A stretch of 19,777 nt of DNA from Xanthoparmelia taractica (lineage: Eukaryota; Ascomycota; Lecanoromycetes; Lecanorales; Parmeliaceae). The stretch spans positions 1 to 19,777 of the forward strand of contig JANQBS010000473.1 of assembly GCA_033085395.1 (NCBI GenBank). The letters are read 5' to 3'. This document shows, piece after piece, positions 9,130 through 18,229 of this stretch (within the stretch, counting starts at the first letter, position 1; each line of letters begins with the position of its first letter). Below the pieces are notes generated by a model. It was not told the DNA's origin. It ran no database searches and saw nothing but the letters and a program-made list of their open reading frames with translations. Both the position numbers and the translations under genes were made by a program.

Positions 9130-10508
9130 CGAGAGTAGTGCATGCGGCTACTTGCTGCTCGGGTGCATGTGGCATGTTCGTGTGGGGTATCCCGCTGGGT
9201 CGTGGTATCCAACTCCTCTTCTTCTCCCCTCCCATGCACCAAATCAGTAGGGTATGTAGTTGGCAAAATTACATGAGACTTGCTCGCTGTTGTGACTCCG
9301 CTAAACGCGGTTGATTTTCCTATGGTATCGTAACCTTGACGGACTTGGTTTTTGTCCAATCCCTTCAAGACCAGCATATCAGGTCGAATGATCGACCATT
9401 GGCCCTAGCACTCTAAGACTGACAGAGCGAGCTTACCCCTCTTGCGATCCTTGTGCATTGCGGCATCTCTCTCCACATTTGATAGAACGCCTCTCGCCTA
9501 TTTTAGGCTTAAGGGACCCCGCGGGGGAGAACTGGGCTCCTTCGCTTTAAGCGCCTCAATATCCCTGGGGCACATCCTGGCCTTCGACCCCCTCTCCACC
9601 TCTACTTGCTCTGACCCCAATCGACACCTTCCGAAATTCCATTATCTAGCCCACTCGACAAGAGCTCTGGAGGAACATTAAACCGAAAAGCTATCACCTG
9701 TCTGAACCCCGCAACCGTCTCGAGTGAAAATCTCGCGCAAGAGTGGTGTCTGTTGGAGAACGAGAAGACTGCGACAAAGGGACAGCTGTTCTTCTTCGTT
9801 TTGCCCGTCCAGCTGCCCACTTTCTCGAATTCCTACTGTTATGAGGCCAGTCGCTGAGACTGCCAATATTGCCTCTCCAAAGACCTGAAGATTCGCCGGC
9901 CCTCCCATTTTGGTGTCTCCGATGGGCTGTCGCCTCCTGCAAAAGTATTTGGCTTGGAAGATTTGACTAGCAAGAGGAGAACAGAAACGTCGGGTACATG
10001 CACGAACCTCCCATGGTTCTGATTAAGACTTTTTGGGCGGAGCTTATGAGCACCAAAATTGAACGTCATATATCTCGGAGACTCTATCTGTAACGAATGT
10101 CTAATACGAATGTGCATACATAGATTCAGTTGTACAATTCTTGTTGACCCTTCTTTGGTACGGGTATCCATTTCCCGAGTCTCTCACAATGTCCCGAACG
10201 AGCACTGAAAACGCTTCTTTTAAGACGGCTTACTGACTTATACAAGATACCCAACCACTAGTGACAGGACCATTGAGCTGCCAGCGTCTCTTCTCAGCCA
10301 TTCATGCACAATTTAGAGGAGTGTTTATCTTGAACAAGATTGTGGATAGAATTGCTAGGTGGGTCATTGCTACAATATCACAATTCTTTTGCACGACATC
10401 CTCCCGCTGCCTTTAATGTCAGGGTTACTCAAGCAATGTCTACAACAGAACGAGACCATAACGCTTTCTGATATCTAAATGACTGGTAATTGTCAGACGT
10501 CTCAACAG
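9130..10508. other. Long intergenic region with no supported gene
   Basis: About 1.4 kb of ordinary composition, not RIP-mutated. The open frames on both strands are 72-110 codons, overlap one another and match nothing I know. A pyrimidine-rich part at about 9440-9660 has a perfect 10-bp GC palindrome at 9517-9526 (ccccgcgggg), which contains inverted matches to the fungal CreA/Mig1 consensus SYGGRG. An inverted CCAAT (attgg) is at about 9391-9395. The region may be promoter or 5' UTR for the PSP1 gene, or a noncoding transcript. I cannot assign it. Confidence 0.4.
9517..9526. promoter_or_regulatory. GC palindrome with paired CreA/Mig1-like sites
   Basis: The sequence ccccgcgggg is a perfect 10-bp palindrome in moderately AT-rich DNA. 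Each strand reads GCGGGG, which fits SYGGRG, the binding consensus of the carbon-catabolite repressor CreA/Mig1. Such sites are short and occur by chance, and no gene start is near, so this is a weak call. Confidence 0.25.
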
Positions 10509-10517
10509 TATATAAAG
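10509..10517 (+). promoter_or_regulatory. TATA box
   Basis: TATATAAAG lies in ordinary-composition DNA. Downstream are a C/T-rich stretch, plausible plus-strand splice sites and the PSP1 start codon about 720 bp away. It is the best TATA-like element in the gene island and probably drives the transcript containing the PSP1 leader. A short ORF follows at 10580-10600 (ATG to TAG, six codons). Confidence 0.5.
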
Positions 10518-10670
10518 CAAAAAGACACTTTTCCTGCAGCTGCGAGGCCTCTATCAGCGTCGATCGCTTCTCATAAATCATGACTGACGTGGTGACATAG
10601 ACTTCGAAGCAGCCGTTACCTCATTCATATTACTATATTATCACAACTTCTTCTTACTTGCACCTTTCAG

Positions 10671-10704
10671 GATTTCGCGGACGAACGGATTTCGCGGACG
10701 AACA
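10671..10704. repeat. Two-copy 17-bp tandem duplication
   Basis: gatttcgcggacgaacg at 10671-10687 is followed directly by gatttcgcggacgaaca at 10688-10704, differing only in the last base. The first copy begins exactly after a good 3' splice-site sequence (cctttcag), in the presumed leader. Confidence 0.9.
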
Positions 10705-10758
10705 AACAACGAAGATCTATTCAAAGTTCACAAGGTCATCACAATGTAAGTCGAAGGG

Positions 10759-10784
10759 ATATCATCGTGGCTGAGCGATGATAT
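10759..10784 (+). promoter_or_regulatory. Perfect 9-bp hairpin just inside the first leader intron
   Basis: atatcatcg (10759-10767) and cgatgatat (10776-10784) are exact reverse complements around an 8-nt loop. The stem starts 13 nt after the GTAAGT donor at 10746. A stem this close to a 5' splice site could influence splicing, but no function is shown. Confidence 0.55.
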
Positions 10785-11238
10785 GCGAAGCTGCTGACGG
10801 ATTTTTAAGCCTGCTCTTCAACAGGCAGTGCTTGTTGATGTTAAATTCGTTGGTCCACACCCCAGCCGTCAAATAACAGGCTTGAGTCTGTCACGTCTCG
10901 TCATTTGGAGCTACCCATGTAATTCCAACCCAAGGGTGCATTTTCATTCGCCAGGGACAAGACCGATGTGAGTACTTTCTGATCATCGCAAGCTTCAGAC
11001 AACAATCGGCCAACACTAACAAAGAGAGACTCACAGACTTACATTATATCACGTGAGAGCTTCGATACGATATCACCTTACACTGTGTAACTGGCTTCTG
11101 GCGTTCGTAGCGGCCTAGAAGTTCAAAAATACCATTGAATATCTGGAGAGGAGAAAGTCTTGAGCATTGGGAACTACGAATAGTACCAAGCCTGAGGACA
11201 AGCTTCTCACTCAACATCATATCATCCAGATTTCTAAG

Positions 11239-14046
11239 ATGACATCCACTACAAGTTCGCACGCCCAAGCAGGCCAAGCGAAACGCACCTCTTTCGGCGG
11301 CTTTCCAGGTGGCGGTGCGTCAATTTTCCTTGATAGGTCCAAAGCTGGATTTCGTGGTTCTACACCTGACTCCGAGGCCCTTGCATCTTCTGATGATGAA
11401 CAAGATCATCATCTACGCTTGCATCCAGTGACCAGCAATCCTGGACCCAAGCCAGTCCGCCGTCTATCGTGGCTCACAGAGGGGCAACATGTACCCAATC
11501 GTAAGGGGTCTTTAGGCGGCAGCGGACCGTTTCCTCCAGCGAGCCCCAACACGACAGCATCTCCTAATGATCAGACACTGTGGGGAGGGAGTGTTGGATC
11601 AACCACTGGGTCAACAATAGGCCGCGGCCATGCCACTAGCACTTCTTTCCCATGGGGAAACACCATCTGGAACAATGACCCACAAAAGGGCCCACCTCAA
11701 CGCTTGACTGAAGTACTGCCATCGCCCACCAGCATGGTGCCTCCTGGTTCTGCGGGCCTCTACACTGAGGAGCCTCTGCACAGTCCTCCTCTAAGTCAAG
11801 AAAACATGGCAGATGCTGCGATCCCTTTTGCAATCCCGCTTCAACCGACTCTCAAGACCTACCGGTCCCAATCGTATTCCGTTGGTCAATTGGATCCAGA
11901 GTCTTCGAGCTTGCCTCCCAGCAACCACTGTAGCTACAGTGCTTATGGGCGCTCAAGGAACGGAGCACCGTATGCTGGGCTTCAGCACAGGCCCTCGCGT
12001 CCAAGCATGCTAGGAGATCTGTCACATGATCCACCACTCCTGGAACAGCTTCGGGAGGTTGATGACGACGAGGAAGGCTCTAACGGTTCTGAAACGGGCG
12101 TCCAGCTTTCAGCACAGGAAACCAAGATCCAGCAACTTGCTATGGAGAATGCCATGCTCCGGCAGGCAGCCGCCGAACGATCAGAAAGCGCAAAGTCACG
12201 CAATCGGGCAGCCACTGGTATTGCCAGCAAAGCACCGCGCAGCTCTGCTCAGGCATACAGTCAACATGCACATGATCCTACGGCCGAAGAGACAGAGTAT
12301 GCCCTGTGTGATTTGGAAGACCCCGAAGTTCCCAAAATGTACAATTTTGAAAGTTTGAACGGGAGGAGATCCAGCGAGTACGCCACTAAGACAAGTACGC
12401 AGTACACAGTGGCAGGCAATCCTGAGAACAGGACGCTGGAGAGTGTCAAAAAGGGACACTGGCAGAGCTCCCTAGGCTTTGGTGGCATTGGAGAGCTACC
12501 TCAGAGCCGTCGTCATTCCTTCGCCGACGTGCCAACTCGTCAGAATTCCATCGGTTCAGCAGGTGACTCGCAAAATGGCCCTAGTGCTGTTGACATCGGT
12601 CTCCGACCTAATGGTAAAAATGGAAGTCCCGGAAGGTATAGTGATGGATCAGCTCGTCCATCCCAAGGCGATAGTAGTGAGTATACCCATTTTCATTCGC
12701 CTCAGATTATGCAAGAACGGTCTTTAGAACTGGAACATTTACGCGACCGTGACTTCGCAGTTGCCTACTTTTCTCGAAGAGAACCCTCGTTACGTAGCGG
12801 AGAGGGCCACGGCTCTTCGGCGCACCAGCATCCGGAGTACATGCAGAGCCAGTACGGGCGATCGCAGCAGCTCGGACATCCACAAGCGCGCCCCAGTCAA
12901 CTGCTATACATTGTCACATTCAAGGCCCAACGAGCTGACGTATTTTACGTGCAAGAAGGTACCGGTCTTCAGGTAAAGAAAGGTGATCTGGTAATTGTGG
13001 AAGCGGACAGAGGTGCGGACCTTGGGACTATAGCCAGTAGCAATCTGCTGTTCACCGAGGCGAAGGAATTAAAGGATCGGTACATGCAAGAACACTACAA
13101 CTGGCTTATGGTCTTTTCTCGTCACGGTCAAAATGGGACAGTGGCAGGGCCCAATCCAAATGGTCAATCAAACACGTCCAATAGTGCGATCGGAGGGGCG
13201 AGCGGATCGCCCGGCCAAGTGGGCCCACAGGATCTTCCAAGTAGTGAAATGAAGCCGAAGATGATCAAACGATTGGCACAACCTCACGAGATTCAGACTT
13301 TGAGGGACAAAGAGGGCAATGAGGCGAAGGCAAAACGTGTTTGCCAGCAAAAAGTGATTGAACACCGTCTCAACATGGAGATCTTAGAAGCTGAATTCCA
13401 AATGTGAGTAGTGAGGGAGACAGACCTTGTATTGAGGCTAAAGTCTTTTAGGGACTGGAAGAAGCTTACATTTTATTATTTCGCTGATGAATACATCAAT
13501 TTCAATGCTTTAGTGACAGATTTATTCAAGGTCTACAAAACCCGAATCTGGATGTCTGCAATAAATCCCGCGTCCTTCCAGACACCGGCAGGAGGACTGC
13601 AGTTGCCTGGAGGCATCGGGCCCAACACTTTTAATGCGGATACTGATCAATATTCCAGCCGCCATCCACAGAGATCGTATCCAACGTCTACATCAGTGGG
13701 TCCAAACCAAGCAACACTAGCCACCCTCGACCACACTTGGGGCACTAGTCGGGATAATGCTACAATTGGTCCCATGGCTTTTCCTCAGCTCTACGCACAA
13801 CCGTTTCCGCCTCATGACCTTGATGTCCGCTCGCTAGACCAATATCCGATTGACTACCGTCAAGGTCTTCCCCAGGTACTCAATGTACACTCGCCTTTCA
13901 ACCCTCCTGGTTATAATGCGCCAAATCTTCATCACTCTTCCTCTTTCACCACCAGACCGCAGAGTAGCAATGGCGGGATGCAAGCGTCACATGGCTTCGG
14001 CCGGGATTGGAATCAATCGTTTCAAGGACTATCACTAAATCCTTGA
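11239..14046 (+). CDS. PSP1-domain protein (919 aa)
   Basis: Model: exons 11239-13403 and 13452-14046, joined over a 48-nt intron (GTGAGT...TTTTAG) that splits a Met codon; 2760 nt. The frame is open upstream to 11167 but only with a TTG, so the ATG at 11239 is the start. The N-terminal half is Ser/Gly/Pro-rich and probably disordered. It carries RRLSW (74-78), which fits a basophilic kinase site, and a short coiled coil at about 293-320 (IQQLAMENAMLRQAAAE). The PSP1 region starts at about 555 (LYIVTFKAQRADVFYV, KKGDLVIVEADRGADLGTI). It ends after the splice junction with DWKKLTFYYFADEYINFNALV and the near-invariant KTRIWMSAIN. A Pro/His/Ser-rich tail follows. Yeast Psp1 was found as a suppressor of DNA-polymerase mutants, and relatives in trypanosomatids bind cell-cycle mRNAs. 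The molecular role is unsettled. Confidence 0.95.
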
Positions 14047-14850
14047 AATCATTGAGCTTGCGTGGTTTTGCTTTGGGTCCACGAGCGGCTTTAAAAGGAT
14101 AAATCCGTGGAAAGTGCCCGTTCTTGGAAGGGATCTCCACCAGCCCGTGGCCTATGCACGCTGTTATAAACTCTTCCCTCATGCTTAGCAAATGTGTTCA
14201 CGATAGCGAAGTTCAAACGGCCACATTTTCTCTTGCTCTCTGCACGGTGGCCTTGCATATAGTTCTGGTGGCTCGGTTGATCTTACTGGACTGAATCTAG
14301 TGTTTCAGGCACTTCTGGTTCGCGTAAATGCGAACGACTTCATGAATGCAAATGCGCACGCATCATTTTAGTTGCTCCCATATTGATGACCTATCTGGAG
14401 TGGTGGTGATGGCAGCTTGGCTTGGTGGTTGTTGGATACCGTCTCAGGTAGAACGAACATCTTACAGGTCACATGTCTGCCACAGTGGTTTCACGATCGA
14501 GCTGTTAGCCAGAGATGGGGATGAACGATAAAATGTGATGTACACGTTAACGTAAGCTATTCACGACGCTTTTTATCGGTGTGCTTGCTGGCTTGCCCTA
14601 ACTTAAAGGTCCATTGTTCATCAAGGCACTCCCTGTGTAGTGAGAAGTCTCTTCAACGCATCGTAGCTTTTGGAAGGGCAGCTTTTAAGCTTCGAGAGAA
14701 CGAACCAACTCAGAATGACTCACGCAACGAGTAATTCCTTGTCGTAGTCAAGGGAATGAGAATATTTTCTACGTCAACCGAGACAGTCTCACAAATCATT
14801 TCGCATTTAGTGAAATAAAATACTGTTTGCTGCTAAGAGAACCATCTACA
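14047..14850. other. Intergenic region between PSP1 and the coiled-coil gene
   Basis: About 800 bp of ordinary composition containing the PSP1 3' UTR and the next gene's promoter. A 61-codon ATG frame at 14346-14531 has no motif or homology I recognise. A perfect palindrome acgttaacgt sits at 14544-14553. I see no TATA box, tRNA or repeat. Confidence 0.5.
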
Positions 14851-15831
14851 ATGGCGAAAGTCGGTAAAAGGTCCAATGGTTCGTCTTGTGATTCCTCTCT
14901 AGTATCGTCGATTCGAGTCAGCTGAACCATCGTTGCGTAGGTGAAGCAGACGACGATTCCATGAGAACTAAAAAATCGAAATGGAGCAAATCTAATCGGC
15001 AGCCTTCTCAGATGGGAGACGTATCGGACTCCGAAGAAGATCTAGGACATTCAACAAAGGTGTAAGCTCTGCCTTCAGGCTGTGCTGAGATAGACCACTC
15101 TGATTTAAGTTAGGAAGTTCTTGGCTGCAGCGAAAGAATCTGCAAGGAGAAGCTGTGCAGTAGTCTCAAATCTCAAGCTTACTGTTGAGGAGGAGAAGAA
15201 AAAACTGGTCACTTCGCTTGAGGGGAAGGTGCTCGGCGTGTATGCTCGTTGTATATCTACAAGTTGGATGACTCCGACTGACTTGTGTTCTAGTACAGAA
15301 CGAGAGAATGAACTTGCAGACACCCTCATCAAGGTCCTACTCTACGCCCAGCAAGACCAAACAGAATTGTATGAGAGGGCGATCAAGCAGTTCTCCACAT
15401 CGAAGCCCAAGGTATCCGCCATTTACCGCAAGGCCAAGTTCAACATAACATCTTCGCGAGAATTGCTAGGACACTACGAACGAGCGTCTCAACGGGTCAC
15501 CTTTCCGGAAAGGGTTCCAAATGGGGACTCGGGAGGGGAGAAGGACAATCAGACACTGCAACGTGTTCTTGACAGACAAAGACAGAAGATCAAGCTTGAG
15601 GTACACCAACTCCTGAACAGAGGCCCAAAGTCGTCGAAGGAGCTAGCTGAGGGCGAGTTGTTCAAGTTGGACACCTATCTATGGGATCATTTTGCTATGG
15701 CGGAAAAAGCTAAGAAGGAAGACGTCGAGGCACTAGACGGAAGAAAAGGGGAAACGTGGGCAGTGGTAGCAAACAATGCACAGCGAGGTGTGCGGCGCGC
15801 GGTCAAAGACCTTCCGGAGGATGATGAGTGA
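14851..15831 (+). CDS. Lysine-rich coiled-coil protein of unknown function (265 aa)
   Basis: Model: exons 14851-14863, 14941-15061, 15114-15239 and 15294-15831, 798 nt. Introns are 77 nt (GTAAAA, GCTGAAC, GCGTAG), 52 nt (GTAAGC...TTAG) and 54 nt (GTATGC, ACTGAC, TTCTAG); the frame is kept through all junctions. The product starts MAKVGEADDD, then a basic Ser-rich stretch and an acidic SDSEED patch. Long charged helices, probably coiled coil, follow at about 45-125 (VEEEKKKLVTSLEGK, TERENELADTLIKVLLYAQQ) and about 175-205 (LDRQRQKIKLEVHQLL). The end is acidic (EDDE). There is no signal peptide, membrane segment, cysteine cluster or enzyme motif. The 13-nt first exon is inferred from splice signals; an internal ATG in exon 2 (MRTKKSK) is the alternative start. 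I do not recognise the family. It may be a structural or nuclear protein. Confidence 0.78.
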
Positions 15832-16435
15832 TATCCACGGTAATAGAAGAGCGTATCTATTTCCTAGAAGCTACAACTATCTCGTAGAACAATCTTCGCT
15901 CAGTAGCTTAATGCCGAAACTAATCTGAGTCTTGCCCATCGTCTCGATGCGAGTTAAGCCAACAACTTGATCTCTAGAAGTATCCTTCGGTTCAGGGTAA
16001 AAGAAGATATAGTAAACTGTAAGGTAGCAAGGCCTCTTTTCAATGGAGCTGCGTAGCAGCTAGACAATCAGCGAGATTGAGGAACATAGATGCTAGGATA
16101 ATCGTCTGGATTACTAAGTGAACTAATAGCTAAGAAAGAAAGAAAGGAAAAGAGAATTCGCGGATATTTGAGACTTCTGTCAAGTATACTAGATACTCGC
16201 CCTTGCTACGTAGCCCATAGCCTAGCAAGTAAGTTAAGCGAGTTCTATTAGCCTACGCTGAGTGTTTCTGCCCTTATAACTACTTTCCCTCTTAAGAGAT
16301 TTAGCCCCTAAATCTTATTATAACTGCGTACTGCAATTAAGTGCTCGCGAGTGTGTATATGCTACTGTAAAACCGCAACAGCGCGGCTACGAATATCGTT
16401 GCCTTAATTAATAGGATACGTGCTCGCTATTGTTC
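15832..16435. other. 3' flank of the coiled-coil gene, grading into AT-rich DNA
   Basis: No gene is visible. It holds a perfect short stem (agctgc-gta-gcagct) at 16047-16061 and a GAAA microsatellite at 16132-16147. TA-rich, CA-poor sequence begins to appear after about 16200, although CA and TG are still present. Confidence 0.5.
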
Positions 16436-16637
16436 TATTGAGATATACTATTATCGCCGTTGTCCCATTGTGATGTGCTATTGTCGCAGTTATCCCATTG
16501 TGATATGCTATTGTTATAGTTGTTTCATTGTGATATACTATTGTCGCTATGTGATGTGCTATTATCGCTATTATCTCATTATTATATGCTATTGTCGCTA
16601 TATAATATACTATTATCGCTATTATCTTATTGTTGTG
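16436..16637. repeat. Degenerate minisatellite, 30-bp and 51-bp units
   Basis: The unit begins cattgtgat and contains ctattgtcgc followed by a pyrimidine-rich end. Units fall at 16436-16465, 16466-16495 and 16496-16525 (30 bp each), then 16526-16576 and 16577-16627 (51 bp each), plus a partial copy. The 51-bp units look like a 24-bp truncated copy joined to a 27-bp copy. The plus-strand frame through it encodes a Tyr/Cys/Ile-rich string that is simply the repeat and not a protein. Confidence 0.85.
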
Positions 16638-18229
16638 GTAGCGCGAAAATTACGCTAGTGAGATATAAAACCTCACTTGCTTTCTTTTCTAGTCATAATA
16701 ATAACATTAATATTAATAATAACACTAGTAAGTGCTAAGCTTTCCTTACTATCTATTATCTAGTCTTTAACTATTTCTAGCGTAGTATTATAATAGCGAG
16801 CTATATATTATCGTAATAGCGTGACGTATATATTAGTTAAGATAATAGTTGAGTGAGGTTGAGATCGCTCAGCTAAGTTAACTTTATTTATAATAAGTAT
16901 CTTTAAGAATACTTTACTCTACTTTAAAAGCTCTTCGCGATACTTTCTAGCTATACGCAAGAGCTTATCGAATATACGTAATTATATATAAAAAAGGGCG
17001 AACTTTATAAGAAGCATATTAATAATATTAATAATATTCGCTTCTATTATTTCTTATCGCCGCGACTCTAATAATCGCTTCGTCTATAAATAAAAGAATA
17101 GCAATGCGAGAATTTTAATTAATAAGCTATAGCTACTTCGTCGACTATCCCGACTTCTATTATCTTCGCTTCTATCGCTCTCGCTTCTATTATCTCGATT
17201 TCTACTTTTATTAATAAGTATCTAAGATTACTCTAAAGACGCGCTTAACTAATAAGATTAATAGCTATACTCGTCCCCGCTCTCTTATTACATATATATT
17301 AATTATAAGAAAAGAGTAATATTTTACTAAAGAATTTCGCTAACGTATACGAAGTTATTTATCTTCGTTATATTCGCGCTCTTACGCGTAATTAAATCGC
17401 GATATATCTTACATCTTCTATTAACTCTCGTTAGCGTAAGTATAATCGCTACTCTCGTAGCGAGCACGCTTACGTATTAAATCTTCTTTTTTTATTATTA
17501 TTAAGCTACGATATTTATAACTACGACTATCTTTCTATCTATTTATCTTCGTCTCGCTATATAAAAAAATAAAAAAATCTTAATTTATAGATTTAAGAGT
17601 TTAGCTAATAAAAATAAACGTCTTACGCGCTTATAACGCTATCGCTACTTCTTCTTTTCTTATCGTTATCTTCTCTTATTTATCGATAATTATTTTTAAT
17701 AAAAGTATCTAATTTTTATCTTAAAAGAATATTTTAATTAATACTAAATAATGCTATAATTAAATTTAAGTGCGACTCTTATAATTATCGTTTTTTTCAT
17801 TATATAAAGCGCTTCGGCGCGTTAGATTATTATATATATATAGTTCTTCGAGTTAAGAATAGCTATATATATCTAATCTATAAGTCAAAATAAATTATTT
17901 ACGAGTTTTCTACTACTATTATTATCTTTTTTTTCATAATTTACCTCGTTTCTTAACTCTATATAATAATTATATTTTCTACTTTATCTTAAATACTAAC
18001 TTATATAACTTCTTTACTCGTTCGAAGTTCTTAATTATATTCTTAATATTTTCAAGATATTTTATTAATTTTTATAAAGCTTTATAAAATAAGAAGTCTT
18101 TTTAATTAATAAGATACTTAGTTTTATCTAGTACTCTTTTAATTTTTTACTTCTCTTTTTTATTAATTAAGATTACTTATAACTCTAAATTATTATCTCG
18201 CGAATATTATAATTCTAATAGCGATATAT
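16638..18229. repeat. AT-rich RIP-type degraded DNA
   Basis: CA and TG dinucleotides become rare and are absent over long stretches (for example about 17041-17100), while CG is common. A small stem (agtgag...ctcact) lies at about 16658-16678, near the boundary. A run of (ct)tctat/tatcgct motifs fills 17040-17220. Given the integrase found just beyond on the minus strand, the higher-numbered part of this stretch probably contains the 3' end and LTR of that retrotransposon, but I could not place LTR borders. Confidence 0.65.
17823..17880. repeat. 58-bp imperfect AT palindrome
   Basis: tagatta (17823-17829) pairs with taatcta (17874-17880), and ttctt (17844-17848) pairs with aagaa (17855-17859) around the loop cgagtt. 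The arms between are alternating AT with a few mismatches. It sits just after a GC-containing stretch (gcgcttcggcgcg). It may be a transposon end or simply AT-rich self-complementarity. Confidence 0.5.

Larger units (their letters stand above)
10518..11238 (+). promoter_or_regulatory. Probable intron-containing 5' leader of the PSP1 gene (or a small separate gene)
   Basis: Two plus-strand introns are suggested. One has a perfect GTAAGT donor at 10746 with CTGAC at 10794-10798 and CAACAG ending 10824. The other runs 10968-11036 with GTGAGT, CACTAAC and CACAG. A third strong acceptor (cctttcag) ends at 10670. No combination I tried gives a recognisable protein. Choices that keep a split start codon (AT|G around 10744) give peptides of about 13-39 residues, none known. 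The simplest reading is a spliced 5' UTR for the PSP1 gene with short uORFs. A tiny independent gene remains possible. Confidence 0.45.

Noticed and set aside
8813..9377. Minus-strand gene made of overlapping frames (8813-9235, 9102-9377)
   Set aside because: No splice sites join them convincingly and no protein motif is visible.
9602..10171. Minus-strand ORF cluster
   Set aside because: Several short frames overlap without ATG, splice or motif support.
10746..10824. Box C/D snoRNA inside the leader intron
   Set aside because: CTGA boxes and a GATGAT are present, but there is no proper RTGATGA C box near the 5' end and no terminal stem.
11167..11238. 24-residue N-terminal extension of the PSP1 protein
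   Set aside because: It would start at TTG; the first ATG in frame is at 11239.
14346..14531. 61-codon ORF between PSP1 and the coiled-coil gene
   Set aside because: Short, with no motif or splice support; a frame of this length is expected by chance.
16470..16738. Two Tyr/Cys/Leu-rich small ORFs that look membrane-like
   Set aside because: They are translations of the minisatellite and adjoining AT-rich DNA.
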